This document shows positions 12,528-19,434 of a stretch of 26,571 nt of DNA, in pieces (the stretch's first letter is position 1; the number at the start of each line of letters is the position of its first letter). A program made the position numbers and the translations under genes. The notes under the pieces are model-generated. The model was not told the DNA's origin and did not search any database. It saw only the letters and a program-made list of their open reading frames with translations. The stretch is from a virus. The stretch spans positions 1 through 26,571 of IMG/VR virus record IMGVR_UViG_3300046012_000286. The stretch is one strand, 5' to 3'.

Positions 12528-12797
12528 TCATCCCATTCCCAATCCAACGGTAGGAGCCATGTCGTCTCGAAACGTTCTGCCCTCACGAATCAACTGCTCC
12601 ATGCGCCCGGCGTAGACCGCTTCCCAAATCTGAAACTCTGTGGCCTTGTACGCCTGTGTCAGGTGGTACAGCATGGCGTCCTTGCCAATGTGCGGATTGG
12701 TGCCGAGGTCGTCCATCAGGTAACGCATCGGTTCCCAATGTTCGCGGCTGAGCTTGATGTTTTTGACCTTCAGCCGATTTCGCTTAAATAGCTTCAT
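12528..12797 (-). CDS. Hypothetical basic protein, 89 aa (possible helicase partner)
   Basis: The N-terminus is highly basic (MKLFKRNRLKVKNIKLSREHW) and is followed by helices (MRYLMDDLG, KDAMLYHLTQAYKATEFQIWEAVYAG). There is no known motif. It sits directly upstream of, and three bases from, the RecA-like helicase gene, a position often held by helicase loaders or DNA-binding adaptors. That role is inference from context. ATG 12797 has GGTGATCGGCG upstream, a weak site. Confidence 0.7.
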   Translation of the reverse strand: MKLFKRNRLKVKNIKLSREHWEPMRYLMDDLGTNPHIGKDAMLYHLTQAYKATEFQIWEAVYAGRMEQLIREGRTFRDDMAPTVGLGMG

Positions 12798-12803
12798 CGC
12801 CGA

Positions 12804-13262
12804 TCACCCGAAAAACTTTGGCTCGCAGCGGGGGACACCGTTGATGCCTTCCCTTGGGGCGGCGCAGAAGTTACCGGCCCATTCCTTGCCGTTCTTGACG
12901 CCCTTCTTCAATTCGTAGACAAGCCCATGTGCGCACCGTTCCTGTGCCGGGGGCTGCCCGTACGTTCGCGGTTGCTGCTGCGGTTGTGCGTACGGTGTCA
13001 CCACCCCGGGTTGGATCTGCTGTGTCTGCGGAAACTGCTGTTGAAGATTCTGTACCGCCTGGTGTTCCTGTACCGGCGTCGACGGCTCCGCGATCTCCGC
13101 CACCGTTGAGTTGATGAAGTTGGTGGCAGAAGCGAGCGAGTCGAGCAGGTGTGAAAGTTCGTTCACATCATTCGCCCGTACGTTGATCATGTGCTGTAGC
13201 GAATGGCCAAACTTGATATTCGCCTGCACCTTGTAGCTGTCAGATTCGGTTGTGTAATTCAT
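12804..13262 (-). CDS. Protein with Q/P-rich linker and C-terminal zinc-binding domain, 152 aa
   Basis: Residues 1-60 form an alpha/beta or beta-hairpin plus helix unit. Residues 64-105 are a Gln/Pro-rich disordered linker. The C-terminal 45 residues read RCAHGL...GKEWAGNFCAAP...VPRCEP, a Cys-His-Cys-Cys pattern with a GKEWxGxFC centre that is typical of phage ssDNA-associated zinc domains. Position between the Cas4-like nuclease and the helicase suits a single-stranded-DNA-binding or recombination accessory protein, but this is inference. The start overlaps the nuclease stop (ATGA). Confidence 0.75.
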   Translation of the reverse strand: MNYTTESDSYKVQANIKFGHSLQHMINVRANDVNELSHLLDSLASATNFINSTVAEIAEPSTPVQEHQAVQNLQQQFPQTQQIQPGVVTPYAQPQQQPRTYGQPPAQERCAHGLVYELKKGVKNGKEWAGNFCAAPREGINGVPRCEPKFFG

Positions 13263-13942
13263 TCGTTGCCCCCGTCGATGTACTGATAGTCAGGATCAAA
13301 ATGGGACTGCAAACCGCCGTAGGCGGCGCAGTAGTCACGAACCCCACACGAGCGGCACCAATGTGAAAGGTTCGGAATGTAAATCCCTGCCTCGCGGGCT
13401 GCCTCAAACTGGCGCATCCAATGGCCGACCAGTGCAGGCGTATACCGGGTGAGGCTTACCGTGTCAGACAACACGCCCTTGCGTGCGTCGTAGTAGTTTC
13501 CCTGATCGATCCGCACACCCAAGTTTTGCAGCACACCGACACGATAGAATCCGAGCTGCATGTCTGAGGCGGGCGAACGGGCGCCGCTCTTCAAATCAAC
13601 AATGGCAAGATGGCCGAGCGGGTTGATGAAGATCCGGTCGATGTACATTTTCACCGGCAGCTTCGCGCCGACATCAACTACCAAACCTAGTTCGATTGCC
13701 GGAATGCCTTCTGGCGTTTGCCAAATGCGGTAGTCGGTCGTGTCCCGCCAATGCTCGTACGATTCCAACATTTTGGGACCGTTGTCGAGCCACCACTTTT
13801 CGTCTTCGCCATGCGGATACGCTTTGGTGCCTTTACCGGCTGTTGCGATCCGATCCGTTGGCGTGTCTGCATACCGTGCCCGCTGAGCCCAAAATGAGGC
13901 TTGGAAACTGCCGGGTGGTGGTGTGGTGTCGTCCGGTTGCAT
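13259..13942 (-). CDS. Cas4/RecB-like PD-(D/E)XK nuclease, C-terminal part, 227 aa
   Basis: The catalytic core is here: Glu84, Asp102 (KMYIDRI), the VDLKSG motif with Asp116 and Lys118, and QLGFY (Gln129). Near the C-terminus Cys196, Cys199 and Cys205 (WCRSCGVRDYC) are three of the four ligands of the Cas4/AddB-type iron-sulphur cluster. The fourth cysteine and the RecB-family His are missing from this ORF but are encoded by the 68-aa ORF at 14457-14663, with an unrelated gene in between. The ATG at 13942 overlaps the inserted gene's stop by one base. Such enzymes resect DNA ends for recombination. Confidence 0.85.
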   Translation of the reverse strand: MQPDDTTPPPGSFQASFWAQRARYADTPTDRIATAGKGTKAYPHGEDEKWWLDNGPKMLESYEHWRDTTDYRIWQTPEGIPAIELGLVVDVGAKLPVKMYIDRIFINPLGHLAIVDLKSGARSPASDMQLGFYRVGVLQNLGVRIDQGNYYDARKGVLSDTVSLTRYTPALVGHWMRQFEAAREAGIYIPNLSHWCRSCGVRDYCAAYGGLQSHFDPDYQYIDGGNE

Positions 13943-14442
13943 CAGTTGCCGCTACGGGGACCGTAGACGCTCTGATAGCGGCACACGTTTTCGGGGTAGT
14001 CCAGCGTGATGTACATGTGGTCGAGACCGAGTGCCAGCGACTCCAAGCCAACGGTCAGGTCCGGGGCAGGCAGCGGTGCCGGAAGGTAATTGATGCGGTC
14101 TTGGAGATAGTGGGTGAGTGCGTAGCGGTTGTAAATGCCGCCGTGGCCTTGATGGCCGAGCTTGTGAAGATGCGTCCAGATGGATTCGGGATTGGTGGGA
14201 AGTTCGCCTAGGGCGCAGTCAACGATATGGAGTGCCTGGCACAACGCCTGCCGATTCCGTGGATGCAAATCAACCGGCTTCTCCGGCTTAGGGGTAAAAC
14301 CCATCGCTGTGCGGCCGGAGGTCTTGTCCCGAAGTTCCTGCTCCCACCGAGAAACATCGGCCTGCAATTCTGCCTGAGTCATCTCCACCTGCTCCGGCTC
14401 CGCCGCATGCCGTGCCTCATACACTGTGATAATCAAAGTCAT
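13942..14442 (-). CDS. Hypothetical protein inserted between two nuclease halves, 166 aa
   Basis: The frame starts at a GTG at 14460 that overlaps the N-terminal nuclease ORF stop, but the ATG at 14442 is seven bases after GGGGG and is the likely start. I recognise no homing-endonuclease (HNH, GIY-YIG, LAGLIDADG) motif and no intein splice-junction residues. The N-terminal part has acidic helices (EMTQAELQADVSRWEQELRD), followed by a His/Leu-rich helical middle (ALCQALHIVDCALGELP, then HLHKLGHQGHGG). It fills almost the whole gap, leaving no room for a group I intron. Function unknown. Confidence 0.75.
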   Translation of the reverse strand: MTLIITVYEARHAAEPEQVEMTQAELQADVSRWEQELRDKTSGRTAMGFTPKPEKPVDLHPRNRQALCQALHIVDCALGELPTNPESIWTHLHKLGHQGHGGIYNRYALTHYLQDRINYLPAPLPAPDLTVGLESLALGLDHMYITLDYPENVCRYQSVYGPRSGN

Positions 14443-14456
14443 CGCAAACCCCCGTG

Positions 14457-14663
14457 TCACTTACCCGAAATCGAATACCGGCGCCGGTCATTGTTTTCCG
14501 ACGCTTCATGAAACGCGCTCCCGCCGATCAGCCACATAGCAGCGCTTTCGGGAACACCGATGATTCGTTGCAGCTCGTAGGCTTTGCCACAGCGTAGGAA
14601 GCTGGACAGCTGCGAATGGGATGTGTGCCCGGCGGGCGGCCCGGTTGGGCTATTCACATTCAT
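14457..14663 (-). CDS. Cas4/RecB-like nuclease, N-terminal part, 68 aa
   Basis: HTSHSQLSSFLRCGKAYEL (Cys25) matches the start of Cas4-type nucleases, where this cysteine is the first iron-sulphur ligand. LIGGSAFHEASE (His52) is the RecB-family His motif. The ORF stops shortly after, in a stretch that is variable in the family. The remaining catalytic residues and three cysteines are in the ORF at 13259-13942. The two parts are in different frames and separated by a 166-aa gene, so they are presumably separate chains. ATG 14663 is the first gene of the leftward operon, with only a weak ribosome binding site. Confidence 0.8.
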   Translation of the reverse strand: MNVNSPTGPPAGHTSHSQLSSFLRCGKAYELQRIIGVPESAAMWLIGGSAFHEASENNDRRRYSISGK

Positions 14664-15043
14664 GTTTCAAGTTTCGTGGCAGCCTTCAACGATCGAAGCC
14701 AAATCGCGTTACTGTGAACCACATCACATTCCGGGAAAGGCGACACGCCACGCCAACCGATGCGCTACAGGCCACGGGTGCGGTAAGAAGTTTCCTTGGG
14801 CTGATCTTCCCGCCGTTGGGGAGAGCTCACGCCCTGGCCGTAGTCGGCACAGAACCGCACACACGCGGACACCAGACCCCCTACACGGCCGGTGGGGGAC
14901 AACAGGAGGAGCTGACGCCTATGAGGTAGCCGACATCGCGGATCGATTCACAAGATGTTGTAAACAGGGGCAGTCCACGGGGAGAAATGTTTCTTGGTCG
15001 TTTCAGACTCCCTGCGGGCTGCCCTCATCCACCAGGAAGCAGA
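14664..15043. promoter_or_regulatory. Divergent control region between leftward replication operon and rightward block
   Basis: This 380-bp gap separates divergent transcription units, so it must hold promoters in both directions. I could not find a confident -35/-10 pair on either strand. It contains a perfect TGTGA-N6-TCACA palindrome at 14713-14728. It also contains a possible two-codon minigene (ATG AGG TAG at 14921) behind an AGGAGG site at 14904. Long open frames cross it in two frames (ending at 14929 and 15282) but lack protein-like composition. Confidence 0.6.
14713..14728. promoter_or_regulatory. CRP/FNR-type palindrome TGTGA-N6-TCACA
   Basis: A perfect inverted pentamer with six-base spacing lies about 50 bp upstream of the leftward operon start. 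The pattern equals the consensus recognised by CRP-family regulators, including actinobacterial Crp/GlxR. Whether a host regulator or a phage repressor binds here is unknown. Confidence 0.35.
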
Positions 15044-15625
15044 ATGTTCAAAGACATAATCCGCGACGGCAACGGCACAATCATCCTGTGGAACAACAAT
15101 GCCGACCCGGGCGAGGGAATCAAAGAAGTCCGGCGCCCGCTACACACGAACGGGATCATGTGCCGAGACGGGTACACGTTCAGCGTCCGCGCGGGAGAAA
15201 ACTACTACTGCTCCCCACGGCCGGGGTTCCTGTACGGAAACTCGCCACCAGCCGACTACCCCGGACCGTACACACATCTTGAGGTCGGCTTCTCGGGATT
15301 CAAGGTGCCGAAACCGCTGAAGGATTGGCGCAAATACTGGATCGGTGGCCGCCACGGCAAACAAGACATTGCCAACGTTCACATTTTCGGGTACGTGCCT
15401 AAACGGCTCGTCTACGCCCTGATCAAACTCCACGGCGGCGAAATCGAACCGTACCCGTACCACGCTGCGAAGGGATACATCAAACGGTATAGGCGGCACT
15501 ACGTCCGCCTATCGGCGCAACTGTCACACAGCCAGCGCAGCCAAATCAACGCCTTCCGCAGCAAGTTGAACGCGGCCACGGAAACAATGTCGGAAACCGG
15601 TGGAGCAGACGAGGCGGCAGAATAA
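15044..15625 (+). CDS. Hypothetical phage protein, 193 aa
   Basis: I choose the ATG at 15044, which follows AGGAAG. The frame extends upstream to 14987 without a ribosome binding site. The central part contains PGPYTHLEVGF and later NVHIFGYVPKRLVYALIKLHGGE, a pattern I recall from unannotated phage proteins. The C-terminal third is a basic helical region (YIKRYRRHYVRLSAQL, then a SKLNAATETM helix). Cysteines are few and there is no membrane segment. It is the first gene of the rightward 15-19 kb block. Function unknown. Confidence 0.8.
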   Translation: MFKDIIRDGNGTIILWNNNADPGEGIKEVRRPLHTNGIMCRDGYTFSVRAGENYYCSPRPGFLYGNSPPADYPGPYTHLEVGFSGFKVPKPLKDWRKYWIGGRHGKQDIANVHIFGYVPKRLVYALIKLHGGEIEPYPYHAAKGYIKRYRRHYVRLSAQLSHSQRSQINAFRSKLNAATETMSETGGADEAAE

Positions 15626-15862
15626 ATGAACTGGCAAGCTTTCATCGACATTCTCGAAATGGGAATTGCTGCATTTGTCGGTGCAGCCGTCGGCTGCGAA
15701 TTGTATTGGCGAGCAAATGCCGGCCGGAGGAAGAAGCAGCTGCGGAAAGATTTCAACTACATTTGTGAGGAGCTTTTGAAACTGCCCACCGAGGTACTAC
15801 AGGTTTTGCGGCCGCCTACTTCGGGCTCGTCGCTCGACTCCGCTCCCTCCGATCCCTCTTGA
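15626..15862 (+). CDS. Small membrane protein, 78 aa
   Basis: The ATG at 15626 directly abuts the preceding TAA. An N-terminal hydrophobic helix (about residues 6-26, ILEMGIAAFVGAAVGCELYW) is followed by a very basic segment (RANAGRRKKQLRK), which predicts an N-out, C-in single-pass protein. The C-terminal tail is helical and then Pro/Ser-rich. Its position next to an unknown gene gives no hint of function. The Gly-rich membrane helix does not identify it as a holin. Confidence 0.7.
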   Translation: MNWQAFIDILEMGIAAFVGAAVGCELYWRANAGRRKKQLRKDFNYICEELLKLPTEVLQVLRPPTSGSSLDSAPSDPS

Positions 15863-15924
15863 TCCCTCCGTCACCCCCCTGCCCCCCTAGGTTCCAAGGT
15901 TGAGCGCGGGAAAGGATCTTTGTC

Positions 15925-16236
15925 TTGGGAACGCCGAAAGCAGTCAACAGAAAACACCAGCGGACCAGTTCAGTGCACCAAATGAGGCGGGTGGAACACG
16001 CCCAACACGCAACGGTCCTCTCCATCGTCTTGTACGTCGCCCTGGCCATCGCCGCCCTGTGGCACGCCTCAACGGTCCTCCTCGTCTTCCTCGCAGCCAT
16101 CACCCTCACCACGTCCGCTGTGAGCCTGCGCGCGATCTTCCAGGCACGCCGCAAACAGCCCTCAGAGCCACGCACAGCCCCGACCATGCGTATTGCCACA
16201 CCAGCCCACCACGAGAAGGATAGGAACCCGCAGTGA
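15925..16236 (+). CDS. Two-pass membrane protein, 103 aa
   Basis: TTG 15925 has AAAGGA eight bases upstream and is the likely start. An ATG at 15982 (residue 20) is an alternative that would still keep both membrane helices. The hydrophobic segments are ATVLSIVLYVALAIAALW and STVLLVFLAAITLTTSAVSL, separated by only a few residues, so a tight hairpin is predicted. Both termini are basic and probably cytoplasmic. The stop overlaps the next GTG start (GTGA). Function unknown. Confidence 0.7.
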   Translation: MGTPKAVNRKHQRTSSVHQMRRVEHAQHATVLSIVLYVALAIAALWHASTVLLVFLAAITLTTSAVSLRAIFQARRKQPSEPRTAPTMRIATPAHHEKDRNPQ

Positions 16237-16667
16237 GCCAGCTAGACGTACACCCGATCGGCGAACCAGGCGGACGCCACGGGACCTTCCGACGCCACCC
16301 CTACGGAATGACCTTCACAGTCGCATCGGTACCCGGCGAGACGGATTCAAGCATCGATATCGAATACGGCATCGACACCGAAGACCACCAATGGTTTGTC
16401 CACGTCAAATTCCACGACCCAGAACTGTCCGACGACCTTTTCAAAACCTCCGACGAACGCTGCGCCCTCATGTGGTTCGGCCACACCTGCTACATGATGC
16501 AAGCAAACGCGGAGGGATTCGCTGCCGCCAACACACAGGTCGTGGAGGTGCCGACGCAGCTCGTACAGATCCTCAGCCAACTACAACAACAGCAGCCCCA
16601 CAACCACAACCACAATCACAACGAGCCGATTAGCGAAAATGCAGTATTGACAGGACAATACCTGTGA
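16233..16667 (+). CDS. Hypothetical protein with (His-Asn) repeat, 144 aa
   Basis: GTG 16233 overlaps the previous stop and follows AGAAGGATAGG. Residues 1-100 look like an alpha/beta domain with several aromatic and His residues. Residues 110-135 are low complexity: poly-Gln followed by alternating His-Asn (four repeats) encoded by a CAC-AAC microsatellite. The repeat could bind metal or simply be a slippage-prone linker. The stop overlaps the next GTG start. Function unknown. Confidence 0.75.
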   Translation: MSQLDVHPIGEPGGRHGTFRRHPYGMTFTVASVPGETDSSIDIEYGIDTEDHQWFVHVKFHDPELSDDLFKTSDERCALMWFGHTCYMMQANAEGFAAANTQVVEVPTQLVQILSQLQQQQPHNHNHNHNEPISENAVLTGQYL

Positions 16668-17314
16668 GCGTATCCCCGTCCCCCGTCACGATTCACGAAA
16701 TCACCGACGCCAACGATGCCGTAGAAAAAGCCGTCGAATTTGCGATGGACGGAATCAACAAAGGCGTACCCGTAGTTACGATAATGCGGGTCCTTTACGC
16801 CAGCATCAGCACATGGCCGCGAACGTTCATCATCGAAACCCTCGCCGACGCCCGCTTCCGGCACAATCCGAATCCTACCGTCGCAGAAACCATCGCCAGG
16901 CTGAGCACGTCACCACAAACCGATACCGCGATAGGCCACGCATGCGCCGGGAACATTGTTGCCGCCGCATATCACAAACTTGGCCGATTCGACGAATGGG
17001 AAGCAGAAGTTGCAAGAAATCAGAAAGAGGTGCGGCGAAAGAACGGCACTGTAAGAAAGGAACTGTTCACTCGCGAACTTGTCAGAAACATTGCCGAAAT
17101 CCCCGCAGACAACATAATCATCTTTGCCGTCACCCCCTGCCACACCACCCGACCCGGCGCCGTGTACGCCACCATCGAATGCGACACCTGCCCCAACGTG
17201 TGCTGGATCAGCCCCGCAACCGCCCGCGCATACCAACAAGCCCAACAAGAACAACGCACGACCCGTATCACCTGCGCCGAATGCATCGGCCCGATCCTCA
17301 AGGAGCTTCAATGA
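16664..17314 (+). CDS. Hypothetical protein with C-terminal zinc ribbon, 216 aa
   Basis: GTG 16664 is part of a GTGA overlap. The first 110 residues are helical (EKAVEFAMDGINKG, IVAAAYHKLGRFDEWEAEVARNQ). The C-terminal 60 residues contain CDTCPNVC and, about 35 residues later, CAEC, forming a CxxC...CxxC zinc ribbon. A basic stretch (KEVRRKNGTVRKELF) precedes it. A nucleic-acid-binding role is plausible but unproven. It is coupled to the winged-helix gene behind it by an ATGA overlap. Confidence 0.75.
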   Translation: MSVSPSPVTIHEITDANDAVEKAVEFAMDGINKGVPVVTIMRVLYASISTWPRTFIIETLADARFRHNPNPTVAETIARLSTSPQTDTAIGHACAGNIVAAAYHKLGRFDEWEAEVARNQKEVRRKNGTVRKELFTRELVRNIAEIPADNIIIFAVTPCHTTRPGAVYATIECDTCPNVCWISPATARAYQQAQQEQRTTRITCAECIGPILKELQ

Positions 17315-17784
17315 CAACAACTGAAACCGCGCCCGTAAAATGGACCGGCGTCGACGAAGTCCGCGCCTGGGTAGACACCCTCAAACCCGGAACCAAATTC
17401 GCCCGAGCCGTAGCCATCGCCGCACTCCCACACTTGAGCGAAGCACAAGTCACCGCCGCACTCCGCAGCCTCCGCGCAGAAGGCAAACTTTCCCACAACG
17501 GCAAACTTAGCGGGGCTGGAAGATACACCAAACCCAAGACCAGCAGCGCACCCGCACAACGGCAAGCCGAACCGGAGGTCGTCACCGAACAATTGCCCGA
17601 AATCATCGAACCACCCATGACCGAAATCGTGCGGGCATCAGGCGGCACAACCGTCTACATCCCCGACAACCTTCCCGCCGATGGCGAATGGCGCGAGGTG
17701 TTCCACCTATCCCCGAACTATGAAGTACACGTAGACACCCTAGTCGACGGCAGCAAAGTGTTATTCATCCGCCGGAACCCCTAA
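17311..17784 (+). CDS. Winged-helix-like DNA-binding protein, 157 aa
   Basis: ATG 17311 overlaps the preceding stop (ATGA). The frame is open far upstream, but that is shadow of the previous gene. Residues 10-70 (VDEVRAWVDTL, RAVAIAALPHLSEAQVTAALRSLRAEGKLSHNGKLSGAGRYTK) read as a winged helix-turn-helix with a Gly-rich wing. A Pro/Glu/Gln linker follows (residues 73-105), then a small C-terminal beta domain (TTVYIPDNLPADGEW). It is a candidate transcription regulator. The TAATG overlap with the next gene, also winged-helix-like, suggests a functional pair. Confidence 0.7.
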   Translation: MTTTETAPVKWTGVDEVRAWVDTLKPGTKFARAVAIAALPHLSEAQVTAALRSLRAEGKLSHNGKLSGAGRYTKPKTSSAPAQRQAEPEVVTEQLPEIIEPPMTEIVRASGGTTVYIPDNLPADGEWREVFHLSPNYEVHVDTLVDGSKVLFIRRNP

Positions 17785-18065
17785 TGGCCGACGACCCCTT
17801 GCACGTCAGCAAAAGCACCAACCGAGGACTACCCCAAGGCGAAAAAGTCTTCCGCGTCAAAAACATTATCCAAACATTCGGCTACGGCGACGAAATATCG
17901 TACAACGTACTCCGCCAGCGTCTACCCGACGTCGACCGAGCCACCATTGAACACATACTTAACACCGAAGCCGACGAAGGAAGGCTCGTAGGCTTCCGTA
18001 TCAGACGCGGCGTGTGGACATATTTGCGAGTCGCACCAGTCACCATCCGACGAATACCAGAATAG
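17784..18065 (+). CDS. Winged-helix-like protein, 93 aa
   Basis: ATG 17784 overlaps the previous TAA by one base. The central part (FGYGDEISYNVLRQRLPDVDRATIEHILNTEADEGRLVGFRIRRGVWTYLRV) has the spacing of a winged helix: recognition helix DRATIEHILNTEADEG, then a beta wing with RIRRGVW. It has no additional domain. Together with the gene before it, this is the best candidate for a regulator in this block. Target sites are unknown. Confidence 0.7.
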   Translation: MADDPLHVSKSTNRGLPQGEKVFRVKNIIQTFGYGDEISYNVLRQRLPDVDRATIEHILNTEADEGRLVGFRIRRGVWTYLRVAPVTIRRIPE

Positions 18066-18109
18066 AAAGACAGCCAGATCAACACCACAGACGACACGGG
18101 GGCAACATC

Positions 18110-18505
18110 ATGACAGACATCAGCGACCAGTACGATCCGGAACTGTTGAAGTACGGAATCTTCGGCCACCTCGGCGCCACCGACAACGACGGACTCACCT
18201 ACAGGGCATTCACTGACGCGGTTACTGTACGACTGTACCCCGAAGGCGGCGAATGGAAAGTGACCGTCGCCGGGAGTCACAAAAAGACAGCCGAAGCAAT
18301 CGACGAAACAAAGGCATACCCCACCCGCGACATCGGCCTCATGAACTTCGGTTTCGTCGTCTGCGTAATCACCCAAGTCACCCGCGACGAAATCCTCCGC
18401 AGAAACGTGGCCAAGAAGGCTGAGGATATGCTCTCGAACCTTTTCAACATCAGGCGAGAACCCGATGCCAGCCTCAGCGAACTACTCCGAGGACTGCTCC
18501 GCTAA
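18110..18505 (+). CDS. Hypothetical protein, 131 aa
   Basis: ATG 18110 follows CGGGGGC at suitable distance. The longer frame from 18014 lacks support. The N-terminal half is beta-rich (LTYRAFTDAVTVRLYPEGGEWKVTVAG), and the C-terminal half is helical and basic (RDEILRRNVAKKAEDMLSNLF). No known motif is present. Its stop overlaps the next start (TAATG). Function unknown. Confidence 0.75.
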   Translation: MTDISDQYDPELLKYGIFGHLGATDNDGLTYRAFTDAVTVRLYPEGGEWKVTVAGSHKKTAEAIDETKAYPTRDIGLMNFGFVVCVITQVTRDEILRRNVAKKAEDMLSNLFNIRREPDASLSELLRGLLR

Positions 18506-18771
18506 TGGACGAAGACGACATTGTCGAATCAAGAATGATCGACCTTACGGAAGCCGAATATGTTACCGACATACAATGGGGAGTCAGCGAAAACGTCCTA
18601 ACAAGCGGACCGCTCTACGCCCTCAACCTCACCACAACAACCGACCCATACGGCCCCGGCGAAAGAATCACACGCACCGTATTGATCACCAAATCCGGCT
18701 GGCAGACGTTGAAAGAATCCATCGCCCACATAGACAGAATCCACCCACCAGCCGAAGACAAACCGAATTGA
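18505..18771 (+). CDS. Hypothetical acidic protein, 88 aa
   Basis: ATG 18505 is in a TAATG overlap. The N-terminus is acidic (MDEDDIVESRMIDLTEAEY). The middle is predicted as beta strands (PLYALNLTTTTDPYG, RITRTVLITKSGW) and the end is one helix. No metal site or membrane segment is present. The TGA stop is embedded in TTGA, where the next gene starts. Function unknown. Confidence 0.75.
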   Translation: MDEDDIVESRMIDLTEAEYVTDIQWGVSENVLTSGPLYALNLTTTTDPYGPGERITRTVLITKSGWQTLKESIAHIDRIHPPAEDKPN

Positions 18772-19112
18772 AAACCAGACTAGACTGGTGCCGCCAAAAC
18801 ACATTCCCACTCAGACACGGCGACATCACCTTCCACGGCTTCATGCGCGCCTACAGCCGATGGATACCAGACAAGGCCCGACTCCAAATCGTCATGACGA
18901 AAGGCAGCCAAGACGGCAAAGACATTTGGACGATCGAACTACGGTACGGGCCAGCACAGCAAGACTGGATGTCGCTCACCTACGACGGCACCGAAGGCGA
19001 ATGCTTTACCGACTTCCTCACCATGGTCACCGCATGGGAAGAATACGACAACACCACATTCGCCAAAGAAGTACGAGCCGCGAAAAGATTTAAGAAACAA
19101 TCCCGCACATAG
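18768..19112 (+). CDS. Hypothetical protein, 114 aa
   Basis: The start is TTG 18768, which overlaps the previous stop (TTGA). The frame is open further upstream, but that is shadow. The protein has beta strands (RLQIVMTKGSQDGKDIWTIELRYG, DWMSLTYDG) and a basic helical C-terminus (AKEVRAAKRFKKQSRT). It is the last gene of the rightward 15-19 kb block and is directly followed by a hairpin. Function unknown. Confidence 0.7.
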   Translation: MKTRLDWCRQNTFPLRHGDITFHGFMRAYSRWIPDKARLQIVMTKGSQDGKDIWTIELRYGPAQQDWMSLTYDGTEGECFTDFLTMVTAWEEYDNTTFAKEVRAAKRFKKQSRT

Positions 19113-19145
19113 CAAGAGGGACCAGGGTGCGCCCGGTCCCTCTTG
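19113..19145 (+). terminator. Hairpin terminator after the rightward block
   Basis: The stem CAAGAGGGACC (19113-19123) pairs perfectly with GGTCCCTCTTG (19135-19145), and the loop contains a further GGG/CCC pairing. The U-tract is short (CTCTTGTACT), so it may rely on stem strength. Confidence 0.75.
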
Positions 19146-19434
19146 TACTGCGTACCCCCCGCACCGTACGGCCAACCACACAAAAGATAGCCGACGGCAC
19201 GAGCCCATGCGTTCCCTGTACCCCAAATAGCGACCCAGCCGCGCGAACGGTTAACCGATATTTAGGGAACCCCCTACACCCACCCGGAATAGGCGTACCA
19301 ACTAGGTGCAGGGGGACGGGCGCCTCACAAGATTCAACCGCGTGTTACAACCTTGTTCGGCTGTTTCAGGATAAGCCACGACACGCCGTCGACACAAGCC
19401 AGGACGGGCGGCCGAAAACACTAAGATCCTTCAC
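19146..19434. other. Intergenic region of the integration module
   Basis: No gene is visible. The region contains the candidate attP inverted repeat (19270-19315) and a perfect 10-bp palindrome CGGTTAACCG (19248-19257). By position it should also hold the promoter of the 19435/integrase pair. I could not assign one, and weak matches such as TTACAA near 19345 lack a good -10. Confidence 0.5.
19270..19315. other. Candidate attP (46-bp imperfect inverted repeat)
   Basis: The arms CCCCCTACACC (19270-19280) and GGTGCAGGGGG (19305-19315) are complementary at ten of eleven positions and separated by 24 bp. The total length, near-symmetry and location upstream of a serine integrase gene match the general form of serine-integrase attP sites (about 50 bp, with a central crossover dinucleotide). 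The crossover dinucleotide cannot be identified from sequence alone. Confidence 0.42.

Noticed and set aside
13942-14457. Group I intron or intein interrupting the Cas4-like nuclease
   Set aside because: The inserted ORF fills nearly the entire gap, leaving no space for an intron core. The three ORFs are in different frames, so a continuous intein-containing protein is impossible, and no splice-junction residues or homing motifs are seen.
14584-15282. Open frames crossing the divergent control region
   Set aside because: They overlap the Cas4 N-terminal ORF antisense and the 15044 gene in another frame. The composition is Arg/Thr/His-rich and no start signal is present.
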